Source: Novakomyces olei (lineage: Eukaryota > Ascomycota > Novakomycetes > Novakomycetales > Novakomycetaceae). Taken from it: a stretch of 64,000 nt of DNA. The notes beneath the pieces were generated by a model. The model did no database searches. It worked only from the letters and a program-made list of their open reading frames with translations, and was not told the origin of the DNA. Of this stretch, positions 12,553 through 23,760 are shown one piece after another (within the stretch, counting starts at the first letter, position 1; each line of letters opens with the position of its first letter). The DNA lies in contig JADEYG010000007.1 in assembly GCA_016906335.1 (NCBI GenBank), positions 2,124,001-2,188,000 on the forward strand, written 5' to 3'. The position numbers and the translations under genes were made by a program.

Positions 12553-13284
12553 ATGGCGGCTGTTCTGGCGGGAGTCGGAGGTGGTCTTGGCGCAGCGCTG
12601 GCTCGACGGTTTGCTGCTACGTATAAGGTTGCCCTAATTTCTCGTAGTGAGCATTCGCTGGCGCCCGTAGCAGAGGAATTGCGTGCCTCTGGGGCTCAAG
12701 TGCTCGCTGTTCAAGCGGACATGGGTGACGCTGGGTCCGTGGATGAAGCGTTTCGCAGAATTGACGCTGAGTTTGGGGAAACGTCTTTAAGAGTGGGAGT
12801 CTACAACGCTGCTGGGCCGTTTCAGGCGGCTCCTTTCTTACAGCTATCCCCGTCTGATTTTGAGGCGCAAATGAGTGTAACTTACTTTGGAGCCGTCAAT
12901 TTTGCCAGAGCAGTTTTGTCTCGGTTCGACAAAACTCAAAGCGCCACGGGGAATAGCGCTCAAGGCCACTCTCCCACTTTGCTCTTTACCGGTGCTACTG
13001 GTGCAGTAAGGGCTAATAAAAACTTGGCCGCTTTTACAGGGCCAAAATGGGCGCAACGAGCGTTGACACAGTCATTGGCAAAGGAGTACGGGCCGAAGGG
13101 TGTACACGTAGCCCACGTGATTGTGGATGGGATTATTGCTGGGCCTCGTACTGCTGCATACCAAACCAGCACACCAAAGCTGGATCCGACCGCTATGGCA
13201 GAGACGTATTGGGCACTGCATGAGCAGAATAGGCTTGCTTGGAGCTGGGAATTGGATTTAAGGACGTACGCCGAGCCGTGGTAG
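12553..13284 (+). CDS. Atypical short-chain dehydrogenase/reductase, catalytic Tyr replaced
   Basis: Single-exon SDR-fold protein of 243 residues. The glycine-rich cofactor loop is GVGGGLGAAL rather than TGxxxGIG, and YNAAGPF stands at the NNAG position. In the catalytic stretch NLAAFTGPKWAQRALTQSLA the Lys of YxxxK is kept but Tyr is Phe, and the catalytic Ser region reads TGATGAV. This pattern fits the known SDR subgroup 10, described as lacking the canonical active site, so oxidoreductase activity is doubtful. ATG 12553 is preferred because the SDR fold starts there; the frame is open further upstream without homology. It diverges from PPE1 across 287 bp. Confidence 0.85.
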   Translation: MAAVLAGVGGGLGAALARRFAATYKVALISRSEHSLAPVAEELRASGAQVLAVQADMGDAGSVDEAFRRIDAEFGETSLRVGVYNAAGPFQAAPFLQLSPSDFEAQMSVTYFGAVNFARAVLSRFDKTQSATGNSAQGHSPTLLFTGATGAVRANKNLAAFTGPKWAQRALTQSLAKEYGPKGVHVAHVIVDGIIAGPRTAAYQTSTPKLDPTAMAETYWALHEQNRLAWSWELDLRTYAEPW

Positions 13285-13654
13285 TTGTACATAACGCGAG
13301 TTTGCTTATAATTGGACGTGCACTTGTATTTTACCTACACATTTCATTTACCTGTATGGTTTCCTTTTTTTTTCCTTTTTTATTTTTTAATTTAATTTTT
13401 GATTTTACGTAGCCTTTCAATTGATCCTTTAAAACTCAGCAATATCCTATATTTAATTATTAGTGAGATCTAGTTGGCACCAATAGCAGTGGAGTCTCAT
13501 ACGATCCGCGGCCCACACGTTTATATTATTTAATCAGTAATTTCCATGTGGCCTTGTGGTGAAACCAAAACGGCCAGACCGTTGATCTAGAACCTTTCAA
13601 GAGACTGTAGATAAAAGTATTTTTTAGACTTGAAGCCAAAGCCTGTCAGAACGG
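13285..13654. other. Intergenic, convergent 3' flanks
   Basis: The 370 bp between the SDR stop and the stop of the next minus-strand gene are AT-rich, with a T-run near 13370-13395. No gene was recognised. Confidence 0.55.
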
Positions 13655-14257
13655 TCAAGACAATTGACCTAATTGCCCGGCCTGTTTTGGTTGCTCTAGT
13701 GCTAATTTATTAGGCTTAGAACCCAAAGCATTTCGACTAAAAGGCACTTCCTCGTGTAGCGCTTTATAGATCCACGCCGCCCGTCCACCCAATTGTGGTG
13801 GTGTACTGAAGATTGGAATCTGGTACTGCTCTGCATCCCGTTCTACCGCCGGCGCAGCAGACCTGTTCTCCTCCTGATCTTTCTGTCTCCGATCTCTTGG
13901 TCTTGACGGCCGAGATGACCGCGCAGGTTTGGCACGTTTGCTGTCCTGCTCTGCCGACTTGGCCTTCTGTGTCCTTTTAGTCGAGGATTTAAAGGTACTG
14001 CTGCTAGAATCGGGTTTCCCATTCAGTGCCTGGTTCACGTGGTTCTTGAGAAATTTCGCTGAGCCGTGTTGCGGTCCGCGTTTTGCCGTCTCGCCCTTGG
14101 CAGGAGCATTTTCTTTTTTTTTGTCGTTCTTTTGCGACACCAAACGCCGAGTCTGCTCTATAATACTTGAAGCGCTTTTGGGGGCCACAGTGTTAGAATT
14201 GAAGCGGCACAGTAAGAAATTGGGCCTTTGCCGCAACAGTACACGTGCCGTCGACAT
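13655..14257 (-). CDS. Hypothetical basic protein, probably mitochondrial
   Basis: Single-exon protein of 200 residues that I do not recognise. The first 20 residues (including ARVLLRQRPNFLLCRFN) have Arg, hydrophobic residues and no acidic residue, which looks like a mitochondrial presequence. Residues about 40-140 are highly basic, rich in Lys, Arg, Ser and Pro, and probably disordered. The most ordered-looking part is near the C-terminus, containing RAAWIYKALHEEVPFSRN. It lies downstream of, and on the same strand as, mitoribosomal uL6m, so a mitoribosomal or mitochondrial RNA-binding role is a guess. ATG 14257 is the first AUG in the frame. Confidence 0.6.
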   Translation of the reverse strand: MSTARVLLRQRPNFLLCRFNSNTVAPKSASSIIEQTRRLVSQKNDKKKENAPAKGETAKRGPQHGSAKFLKNHVNQALNGKPDSSSSTFKSSTKRTQKAKSAEQDSKRAKPARSSRPSRPRDRRQKDQEENRSAAPAVERDAEQYQIPIFSTPPQLGGRAAWIYKALHEEVPFSRNALGSKPNKLALEQPKQAGQLGQLS

Positions 14258-14908
14258 TTCGTCCAAGACCAAACCAATATTAGAAGAACTCGAATCTATA
14301 ATTTATTTTTATTTTGCTTTATCTACTCCTCAAATTTATGATTAATCTTTGATTTATTCATGGTTTTAATTCATGTATAATTGCTATTTTATTCTTAATT
14401 GCCGATGGTTTGTCTCATAATTGATACAAATTTCAATATAAACCCTAATCCTAGTCAACAAGAAGGGGGGAAAGCACTCTAGCACCTGCTACAAGGATTC
14501 AAGCTGGACTTCAATCAGGAAGTATTGGATGGAAAAGATGTCTGTGGCGCCAGAGAACGTAAACGTATCGTGATTTCGGTTTCAAAAGTTGTCAAGACAC
14601 GGTAGAATTTGGGCAGAACGATATGTCGAGTATTATATAATGACGCTGTTATCATAATATGCACGCTAAGCGGCCAATCTTTATAGAATGATGGAAATGA
14701 TAAATTTGCAATTGCAGGGTAAAATGTCTGTATTCTGATGCGCGCGCAGGATACGGCCAAGTTTGATTAGTCTGCAAAAAAACATCATCCAAATTGAATG
14801 CTATTGAGAACAGCGCATTATATCGGTATTTATGGCTACATCCAACACAATTCTAGGCAAAAGTTTTCATTCTTATGCTTCCCATTTTCTTTTCACCTCC
14901 AGTTTGTT
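14258..14908. other. Intergenic between two minus-strand genes
   Basis: The 651 bp hold the promoter of the basic mitochondrial-like protein gene and the 3' flank of uL6m. The only recognised element is the telobox at 14440. Short open frames here have no family resemblance. Confidence 0.5.
14440..14453. promoter_or_regulatory. Telobox
   Basis: AAACCCTAATCCTA lies about 180 bp upstream of the start codon at 14257. It is one perfect telomere-like repeat followed by a degenerate one. Assigning it to that promoter is inference. Confidence 0.45.
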
Positions 14909-15595
14909 CTATCGTGCCTTTTTACGCTCCTTGAGCTTTATACTCTCATCGCCGACATAAACACCCTTCCCCTTGTACGGCTCAGGCTTACGTTTTTCCC
15001 GCATAATAGCAGCAAAACGCATAATTCGTGCGTGTACATTACCTTCCAATACAACCGACATTGGATTGGGCACCGTCACTTTTACATCTGGCCACAAGGG
15101 AAGATACACAGGGTGCGAAAAGCCCAATTTTAGATGTAAAACAGGCACCCCGTCTACCGTATCCAGACTCGCACGGAACCCTATCCCCTGCAAGCGAACA
15201 ATTGTCATATATCCTTCAGTTACACCCGTAATTGCCTTATCAACGGCAGTGCGAGTCGTCCCAAACATTTGCCGGTGCGCTCTCTCAGCTTTTCGTCGAC
15301 TTCCACTCACGTTGGAGGTATCGGTCTCAATCAGCCGCAGTTGAGCAGCACGCGACTTTGCGTCCATGTCAATGCCGATATACGGTGGCACTCGCACTTT
15401 TATACTCCCCCGCGGCCCCGTTACGTGTAAAATTGCCTCGTCGTTTTGCGCTGGCTGAACATGTAATTTTACCGTGTCCGGAACAGCCACCGGCGACCGG
15501 CCAATGTACGATGCCGCTGGCAGAGACTGTGAGAATGCGCGGACACACCTTGTCAGCGGCGGCTGCTGCCGCCCAAACAAAAAGGCACGCAACAT
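14909..15595 (-). CDS. MRPL6: Mitochondrial large ribosomal subunit protein uL6m
   Basis: Single-exon uL6 family protein of 228 residues in the mitochondrial large subunit. The N-terminus (MLRAFLFGRQQ... with RAFSQSLPAA) is an Arg/Ser-rich presequence. The uL6 core has two repeated beta domains; the conserved C-terminal block KRKPEPYKGKGVYVGDESI matches bacterial and mitochondrial L6, where it sits near the sarcin-ricin loop. The protein ends in a basic tail. ATG 15595 is the first AUG. It is divergent from threonine synthase across 285 bp of AT-rich DNA. Confidence 0.95.
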   Translation of the reverse strand: MLRAFLFGRQQPPLTRCVRAFSQSLPAASYIGRSPVAVPDTVKLHVQPAQNDEAILHVTGPRGSIKVRVPPYIGIDMDAKSRAAQLRLIETDTSNVSGSRRKAERAHRQMFGTTRTAVDKAITGVTEGYMTIVRLQGIGFRASLDTVDGVPVLHLKLGFSHPVYLPLWPDVKVTVPNPMSVVLEGNVHARIMRFAAIMREKRKPEPYKGKGVYVGDESIKLKERKKAR

Positions 15596-15880
15596 CACAG
15601 ATCTATCTGGAGTTTAATGCACTAATTAATTTTTATTAACAGCTTTATTATTTATTCTTCATAAATCTCATAATATACTATAGATTTATTTAAATGTCTG
15701 GCTGAGCTATCGTGGAAATATGCATGCAATAATGCTATTCTCAAAAGAAAATTACAATATATTTATAAATTAATATATAAAAATATTAATATATTTATTT
15801 ATATATATATATATACTATTCTGTATATTGCCTTTTATCAAAACTTTCTCAAACACAATTGCTCTACATCTGCCAACCCA

Positions 15881-17578
15881 ATGAAGTATCGTACTACGCG
15901 CGGTGGCAGCAACGGTTTTAGTTTTGAAGATGCCGTGGTATCGCCTCTGCTCTACTCGTTTCATTTTTTTCCCCTTTTTCTTCTAGGTTTTCTGGCCAAC
16001 ATTTAGCGTTGCTCATGGCCTCGTGACCAATTCATTGCATTTGTTCTAACATTTGTGTAGCTGAAAGGTTTAGGCGCTGATGGCGGCCTATTCATCCCCG
16101 AGCATATCCCTCAGCTTCCTGAAAATTGGCGAGAAAAATGGCGCGACCATACATTTGAGCAATTGGCTTACGAGATAATGCGGCTCTACATCGATGAAGA
16201 AGAGATCCCACCCAAAGATTTAAAGGAACTTATCGACCGGTCATACTCGACTTTCCGTTCGCCCTTACGTACACCCTTGCATGAACTGGACCATCAGTTT
16301 TACCTCCTCGAGCTCTTCCATGGACCCACGTTTGCCTTCAAAGACGTGGCGTTACAGTACTTGGGCAATTTGTTTGAATACTTTCTCACCCGCAAAAATG
16401 CTGGTGCTCGTGCTGGTGGCAAGCGTGATCATCTTACTGTTGTCGGTGCTACTTCAGGGGACACTGGCTCCGCTGCAATCTACGGATTACGTGGTAAGAA
16501 GGATGTGTCTGTCTTCATTCTCCACCCTAAAGGCCGTATAAGCCCCGTGCAGGAAGCGCAAATGACCACAGTACTCGACGAAAATGTGCACAATGTGGCC
16601 GTACAGGGCACGTTTGACGACTGCCAGGATATTGTCAAGGCACTTTTTGGTGATACCGAGTTTAACGCAAAGTATCATTTGGGTGCAATCAACTCTATCA
16701 ACTGGGCGCGTATTCTCGCCCAGATTACGTACTATGTGGCGTCCTGGCTCCAACTGGAAAAGGCCAAAAGCAGTAGTGGGGCTAGTAGAGGTCTTCAGGT
16801 ACGGTACGTTGTGCCTACTGGCAACTTTGGTGATATCCTGGCCGGCTATTATGCGAAACGGATGGGCCTGCCTGTCCAGCGTCTGGTGGTGGCCACAAAC
16901 GCAAACGACATATTGGACCGCTTCTTCCGCGGTGGAAGTTATGAAAAGAAAAGTGCCAGCCGCACTGCTTCTCCTACAGCGGAGCTGGCTGCGGATGGTG
17001 CCTCTGCGGACGGCGAAGGCGTGCGTGAGACTCTGAGCCCGGCCATGGATATTATGGTGTCGAGTAACTTTGAACGGCTCCTGTGGTACTTGGCCCGGGA
17101 GTGCTGTAGCGATACAGACACGGGTGCCAGTAAGCAGGTTGCTCAATGGATGAGCGATCTAAAAGCCGGTGGCCGAGTTCAGCCACCAGCAAGTGTACGG
17201 GAAGCAGCAGCCCGGGATTTCAGTAGCGAACGCGTCGATGATGCTCAGACAGTGGCGGCTATCAAAAGGGTTTTTACTGCCAGCCCAGACCACTACATCC
17301 TGGATCCCCATACTGCCGTTGGAGTGGACGCTGCTGAGCGTAGCAATAAGACTGCTGCTGAGGCTGGTGTGGATACTATTGCCCTGGCTACGGCTCATCC
17401 GGCCAAGTTTAGTGGAGCAGTTGATCAAGCATTACATGACGTTCCTGGCTACGTGTTTGCAAGTCTGCTTCCACCAGAGTTTGAAGGGCTACTAGAACGG
17501 CCACGGCGTGTGCAGGATGTTCCCCGGCCAGATGTAAGCCTGGTGAAGAAGCTGATTGAAGCGAATGTACATGTCTAG
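15881..17578 (+). CDS. THR4: Threonine synthase
   Basis: PLP enzyme converting O-phosphohomoserine to threonine in the cytosol, the last step of threonine synthesis. Exons 15881-15937 and 16061-17578 give 524 residues, near the 514 of yeast Thr4. The 19-residue first exon starts MKYRTTRGG, the family N-terminus, and exon 2 continues LKGLGADGGLFIPE. The PLP lysine is Lys113 in FAFKDVALQ. The phosphate-binding loop and SGDTGSAAI follow, and NFGDILAGYYAKRMG is conserved. A Ser/Ala-rich insert near residue 280 is less conserved. The intron (123 nt) ends with TTCTAACATTTGTGTAG. Fungi and plants make threonine; its presence argues against an animal source. Confidence 0.96.
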
Positions 17579-17988
17579 TCAGGGAGAGAGGAAAAAGTGA
17601 ATACAAACTTGTTTACCACATAAATATAAATAATAACTTGATTAATAATTCACATTAGTGATCATTCTAAATGAAAGGTTTGTCCCGTAACAATAAGAGC
17701 CTTGACCTATTTTTTGTCAACACTATGTCTAAACGAAACAACCTCCATATATTTTAATTGCTCCTAAATTAAACACTTGAGTGCGACTTGGAATATGCCG
17801 AATTTTTAGAGAATTAAGTGTAACAAACCAAATCTATCATTGTAAGCCAGCAAAATAAATAAAATTAGATTAAATAAAGCCATGCTATATATATAAGCTT
17901 CACGCGATCCCGAGGCGAATAATAAATAGTGTCTAATAATTAATTAATATGGACATGTATGCATTAAGCGCAAGATACCATCAATAAA
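17579..17988. other. Intergenic, THR4 3' flank and TFIIS promoter
   Basis: These 410 bp between two plus-strand genes contain an AT-rich stretch (TATATATATAAGC) near 17885-17898, about 95 bp upstream of the TFIIS ATG. No other feature was recognised. Confidence 0.5.
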
Positions 17989-19188
17989 ATGAGTCGCGTG
18001 CTGCAGGCGGACGAGATCCGCGCAGTAATGCGGTCACTTGACAAGGCGGTGTCTGCAAGTAACACCAAAGTAAGCGCTAAAGCTCATTCATTGCGGGCTC
18101 AAATTCTGCCATTGAGCCTCCTCAAAAAAGGTATAGATCTAACAATAAACAGGAAGTTTTAGAGCTCCTTGAGCGTTTACGCAGTGATGTAGTGCCATCA
18201 GAAACGCTTCTAAGGGTAAGAATGGTCCCAAAATTTTTAGCTTTAAATTTGTTATCCGCCGTTGACTCGAGATCGTGGTCTTGAGCCTATTACTGACGCA
18301 CTTTTTTTGGTCTCTCTTTTTTTTTTTTTTTTTTTTTTTTTTCTCTTGCTTGTCTCATTGTCGCCAATATCTATAATACGTGTTTGGAACCGTGTCTAAC
18401 GACTCGCGCAGGAAACAAAGCTCGGAATCGCTATAGGAAAGCTGCGTACCAATGCAGAGCCAAGCGTGGCTACGTACGCAAAGGACTTGGTCAAGGACTG
18501 GCGGACACGGATGAATGTACAAAAGTCCACAGCGCCCTTAGAGGCTCCCTCTCGCGGGGCCAAGTCATCAAAATCTGCGTCTCCGGAAAAATCAGGGCCA
18601 GTAAAGCCTGAGCCAGTTGCTACCGCGGCTGCAGCTCCAGCGGCAGCGAGAGCGAGGGATGCCAAATCAGATGGTATTAATACTCGGGTCACTGGTCACA
18701 GCATAAGAGACTCGTGTATAGCTCTGATATATAACGCTCTAGCTATAGACTCGATTGTAGCTGCAGAGGCTTTACTCTCACGAGCACAGCAGATTGATCT
18801 AGTTGTATTAAAGCAGAGCAAATCGCTAGTGGATCAAACCTACCGTACAAAGATGAGGTCGCTCTATCTCAATTTGAAGGACAAAAACAACCCTGGGCTG
18901 AGGTCGAGTGTGGCTTCTGGCGAAATCACTGCGCTACAGCTGTGCTCAATGACCCCACAGGAAATGGCTTCGGAAGAGCGACGGCAAGCAGATCGTAAGA
19001 TTGAGGAGAGCAATTTGTTTAACGCGCGTGGGGCAAAGCCGGTTAAGGCGGTTACGGATCTTTTTCAGTGTGGGAAATGCAAACAACGCAAGGTCTCCTA
19101 TTACCAGATGCAGACACGAAGTGCAGACGAGCCTATGACAACTTTTTGCGAGTGCATGCACTGTGGTAATCGCTGGAAGTTTTCGTAG
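17989..19188 (+). CDS. DST1: Transcription elongation factor TFIIS
   Basis: Rescues backtracked RNA polymerase II by stimulating transcript cleavage. Exons 17989-18069, 18153-18215 and 18412-19188 give 306 residues (yeast Dst1 is 309). Residues 1-75 form the TFIIS N-terminal helical domain, a Lys/Ser/Pro/Ala linker follows, then domain II (SIRDSCIALIYNAL). The C-terminal zinc ribbon has CGKC and CECMHCG, and the loop RSADEPMTTF carries the invariant catalytic Asp-Glu pair. Intron 2 contains a run of about 26 T before the 3' splice site. It is a complete, ordinary family member. Confidence 0.96.
18317..18342. repeat. Poly(T) tract in TFIIS intron 2
   Basis: About 26 consecutive T residues about 70 nt upstream of the 3' splice site at 18411. 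It may act as an extended polypyrimidine tract; length variation between assemblies would be expected. Confidence 0.9.
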
Positions 19189-19519
19189 AGGCGAATATAA
19201 TCGTTACATTTACAAATAGCTTTCAAGGCCAAGCAAAGCCAATGGATTAAGCAAAGCCAATAGCTTATAGATACTAGCCCATACTCGTGCCTATTTTCGC
19301 TAATTCGTACCTTTTAAATTCACTGAAATTGGGTTCGCCAAAGGTTTGTAAGGCGGCAAAAAGGCTCTAAAAAATAAGGATAAGAATAAAAGAATAAAAC
19401 TGCCATATACAATTGTGGTTTAATCATTAGGAAATGGCATGCTTGTAGCTGAAGGTCTGTCCCAACCATATACCCGTCCAAACCCATGCGCCAGTCAGTC
19501 AGTCAGTCAGTCAGTCAGT
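19189..19519. other. Intergenic with (CAGT)n at its right edge
   Basis: Convergent 3' flanks of TFIIS and Trs31 (331 bp). A duplicated AAGCAAAGCCAAT motif lies at 19228-19265. At 19492-19520 about seven CAGT units abut, and overlap by one base, the stop codon of Trs31. Confidence 0.7.
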
Positions 19520-20351
19520 CTATTTGAGATATGCCTCGCGGTCGAGCACAGACTCGTCAAATTTGACGAGGTAGACGGTCCGGCCGGGTACGCTATCCGT
19601 AGGAACTGAATGAGCAGTGACGCGGCACGACTATTGTCAGTGATGTCACATTTTTTTTTTTTTGTGGGTGAGCATACAAACATGGCCCCGTCGAGGATAG
19701 CCTCAATAATACCCGCAGCAAACGCGGCGCAGTTGAGCTGTGACATTTCCCGCGGCACAGAAATAAAGCGATTCACGAGCGGCGCATTGTCCAAAATCAT
19801 GACTAACATTAGCAACACTCAGCCAATCCTTATAAGCAGACTGCCATTAAACGGAATAATAAAAAAGACATAATAACACTCACACTCATCAGCGTGCTCG
19901 TTGCTCTTTTCTAACGCATCCGCCGGTTTTTTAAACAGCATTTTCCACACTGTCGTATGGATAAACTGCAAAACGCCAAGAATACGCGTTTCCCTACGAC
20001 CACTCCGCTCGCGCCACTGTGACAGTTCCAACACTCGGAGGCCCACGTGGTACCCGAATTCGCTCAGCCTGGTATTAGCGAAATAGCAAAATAGCAAAAG
20101 TAGGATAAAATGTAGTAATACCTTTGCTCTACGTCCTGGATGCCTTTTGCACTGGCGTGAGCATCGCGCACGAGCTCTCCAAACAACAGTGCAAAAGCAG
20201 CAATTGAGCAGTCGAGGCCCCGTGTGCGATTCAGATTGCGCTCGTATATATTGCTGCTTGAACTGCCTCCGCCGCCGCCAAAACTGCTGGCGCGTCTGAC
20301 AGCGGAACTCGCAGAGTGCCGCGGTGGCGTGCCGCTTGCGCCTGTCACCAT
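19520..20351 (-). CDS. TRS31: TRAPP complex subunit Trs31 (TRAPPC5)
   Basis: Core subunit of the TRAPP tethering complexes that activate Rab1/Ypt1 for ER-Golgi and autophagy traffic. Exons 20122-20351, 19884-20068, 19678-19802 and 19520-19630 give 216 residues. A Gly/Ser-rich N-terminus precedes [12 protein letters not shown], the Bet3-superfamily entry motif. Conserved blocks [36 protein letters not shown] and [15 protein letters not shown] match TRAPPC5. The C-terminus [20 protein letters not shown] is diagnostic. All introns are GT-AG and phase sums close. It is head-to-head with Beclin/Atg6, separated by a 512-bp trinucleotide array. Confidence 0.95.
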
Positions 20352-20394
20352 ACCATCAACGTAAAGTGCTTTTAAAAATAATATAATTATATAA

Positions 20395-20907
<513 letters not shown>

Positions 20908-20936
20908 CACAACTCGATGGTTACGTCGTGCGCACA

Positions 20937-22698
20937 ATGAACGGACGCCGGCTACTGTGCCAGCGCTGTCAGGCGCAGTTGGCAGTAGCGGACGAGAAGC
21001 CGTCCGCATACACGCGCTTGCTTAATGGTAATTTATTCTATTTTTTAAATCTTTTTACCGCGAGCCGGGCGTGCTGAGTACAGGGCCATGGCGGCATCGG
21101 TACCCTGAGGGAGTCGGGCACGGCCACCGTGCTGGCCCGCTAACGGCCGAACAAATCGGCTTTTACGAGTCTGCGACGGGGCACTCTGCGCGTGCACGTC
21201 CAGAGCAGGTACGTGTTGTTCTTTTAACTTTAATTCTGTGATCGCCTATAAATTTGTCGATAAACAATTGTCAGAACAGTTGGAACAATTGTCAGAACAG
21301 TTGGAGAATTGTCAAAACAGTTGGAGAATTGTCAAAACAGTTGTCACAGTTGTCAAAATAATTGTTCTAACATTTGTTTGAGCTTCTCAAAAAATCTGAA
21401 AAGTTCAAGAGGCCTCTGTCTCATTGCTAAAATAGAGCTGCAGTCTATATTCACAGACAACACTTGAAGTTCTTTGTTACAGTCTAACACGGCAGGATCC
21501 GTTAGAGTCCTTTGTAGTTCTGCCTACAGCGCAGTCGAGCACGGTAGAGGGAATCGCTACTGCGATGGAGCGGATGCGCACGGTTGCGCTAGTGCTGTCC
21601 GGCAAGACGGACCTCGATTTCCCAGTATGTTCAGACTGTGCAGAAATGCTGCTCGAGTCGAGTGGCCACAAGCTGGCAGAGGCGCGTCGGGAGCGGGACG
21701 CGTACCTCGAGTACCTGCGTGACGTAAAAGAGGCAGAATATGTGCCAAGTAGTGACCTTGAGCGGCAAGTGGCGAGTGCAGAGTCTGCACTGGCCACTCT
21801 CCAGGCGGAGCGGCTAAAGGCAGAGGCAGAGCTGGAGCGGCTCGAGGCGGAGACGCAGTCGCTGCTGGAGACCAAAGTGCAAGAGCAGTGGCGGCTGCGG
21901 GACAGCAGCGAGCAGCGGCTGTTTGCTCAGCAGTCTGAGCTGGAAAGCGTGCAGAGACGAGCTGCCGCTGACAGAGCTCTGCTTGAAAGACTGCAGAGGA
22001 CAAACGTGTACAACGACGCCTTTTGCATCGGCCACGATGGCCATTTTGGAACCATTAACGGACTGCGGCTCGGGAGGCTGCCCGGCCACCGTGTCGACTG
22101 GGGCGAAATAAATGCTGCTTGGGGGTTAGTGCTGCTAACCCTGGACACGGCTGCCCGTAAATTAGGGTTTAGTTTCCACGGGTACAGGCTGCGGCCGCTC
22201 GGGTCGACGTCGGCTATCGTTAAATTCGACAGCTCTATAGTGGATCCCTCTGAGGCAGAGGCAGTAGCCACAGACGAAAGGAGTGGGCACAGTGGCAGTG
22301 GCAGTGGCAGTGGCAGTGGAAAAAAGGGCATTACTGTACTGGAACTGTACACCTCGGGCGACCTGACACAGCGGCTATTCCTCCATCGCAAGTTTGACTA
22401 TGCCATGGTCGGCCTGCTCGAGTGCCTTGCCCAGCTGGGCGAGTTTATAGAGGCACAGGAGGCAGCTGCGGCAGCTGCCCGTGACCGTGATAGGGACAGG
22501 GAGCAGGCGGCGAGTACTGCCTTGGGACTGCAGTTGCCTTACAAGATCGACCGTGACCGGATTGGCGATTCGTGTATCCGCCTCGCGTTCAACCAGGACG
22601 AGAATTGGACACGGGCGTGCAAGTTTGTGCTCACAGACGTTAAATGGATACTCGCAATATGCAGCAGCCGAGCACGGCGCATAGAACTGAGCGGCTGA
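20937..22698 (+). CDS. ATG6: Beclin 1 / Atg6 (Vps30)
   Basis: Subunit of the Vps34 PI3-kinase complexes that start autophagosomes and drive endosomal sorting. Exons 20937-21027, 21084-21208 and 21457-22698 give 485 residues. The N-terminus has the zinc-type CQRC motif. DPLESFVVLP corresponds to the BH3-like segment of Beclins, a coiled coil of Glu/Arg/Ala heptads follows (about residues 160-225), and the BARA domain starts at RTNVYNDAFCIGHDG. Conserved features include FGTINGLRLGRLP and the C-terminal membrane-binding stretch ENWTRACKFVLTDVKWIL. A charged insert with DRDRDRE near residue 430 looks lineage-specific. The boundaries of exon 2 are chosen on phase and are less certain than the rest. 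Confidence 0.9.
21263..21366. repeat. Tandem repeat in ATG6 intron 2
   Basis: Five or six degenerate copies of an approximately 18-21 bp unit around AACAGTTGGARAATTGTC lie in the 248-nt intron 21209-21456. The units are self-complementary in part (CAATTGTC / GACAATTG), so the intron RNA could fold into hairpins. Confidence 0.75.
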
Positions 22699-22736
22699 CT
22701 GCCCTATTGCTATTGTACCTACTGTACCTACTGTAA

Positions 22737-23312
22737 TTACACTATTTACTCTGTATTTACTCTGTATTTACTCTGTATTTACTCTGTATTTACACTGTAT
22801 TTACTCTGTATTTACACTGTACCTACTGTAATTACACTGTTAATTACAGTATTTACAGTATTTACAGTATTTACACTGTTAATTACAGTATTTACAGTAT
22901 TTACAGTATTTACACTGTTAATTACAGTATTTACAGTATTTACAGTATTTACAGTATTTACAGTATTTACAGTATTTACAGTATTTACAGTATTTACAGT
23001 ATTTACAGTATTTACAGTATTTACAGTATTTACAGTATTTACAGTATTTACAGTATTTACAGTATTTACACTGTATTTACACTGTACCTACTGTAATTAC
23101 ACTGTTAATTGCAGTATTTACAGTATTTACTGTATTTACACAGTATTTACACAGTATTTACACAGTATTTACACAGTATTTACACAGTATTTACACAGTA
23201 TTTACACAGTATTTACACAGTATTTACACAGTATTTACACAGTATTTACACAGTATTTACACTGTATTTACACTGTATTTACACTGTATTTACACTGTAT
23301 TTACACTGTAAC
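22737..23312. repeat. 9/11-bp minisatellite downstream of ATG6
   Basis: Roughly 55-60 units in blocks: TATTTACTCTG, then TATTTACAG (9 bp), then TATTTACACAG and TATTTACACTG (11 bp), with interspersed GTTAATTACAG. It starts about 40 bp after the ATG6 stop codon. Block structure suggests successive local amplifications. Confidence 0.95.
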
Positions 23313-23594
23313 ACTGTGGCCTCCAACTCTGGCCGGAACTTCAGTTGCTGACGCAGACAGAATGATCAGAGCTGCTGTGCTCGACTGTCTAACTATCAAC
23401 GTTCTCTACGCAAGCTGCTTTTGGCGTATGGCCGATTAGCGTTTAGACGATTACTGCTACAGAGTACAATCAGGCCAAGCTGGGTGTGCACGGCACTTTT
23501 GTATTAAACTAATCATCTCGCATTTTGCAAACACTAAATAACAGTAAGGGTATCAACATAATGACAAAAGGCTTGCGACATTACGAGCAGTACC

Positions 23595-23760
23595 ACCAAG
23601 CCGGCCATCAAGCCGCTACTAGCCAGTACTACCGAGCCTAGTAACCAGCTACCGAGCCTAATAACCAGCTACCGAGCTTGATAGCCAGCTACCGAGCCTA
23701 ATAACCAGCTACCGAGCCTAATAAACCAGTACTCGAGCCTAATAACCAGCTACCAAGCTC
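23595..23760. repeat. 20-21 bp minisatellite
   Basis: Seven imperfect copies of a unit resembling CCGAGCCTAATAACCAGCTA. It lies in the same gene-poor stretch as the array at 22737 and codes for nothing recognisable. Confidence 0.9.

Noticed and set aside
23109-23351. Open frame encoding Tyr-Thr-Val-Phe-Thr repeats
   Set aside because: It arises from the 9/11-bp minisatellite and has no independent support.
22737-23760. Regular repeats reminiscent of a CRISPR array
   Set aside because: There are no unique spacers of constant length, units are 9-21 bp and the genome is eukaryotic.
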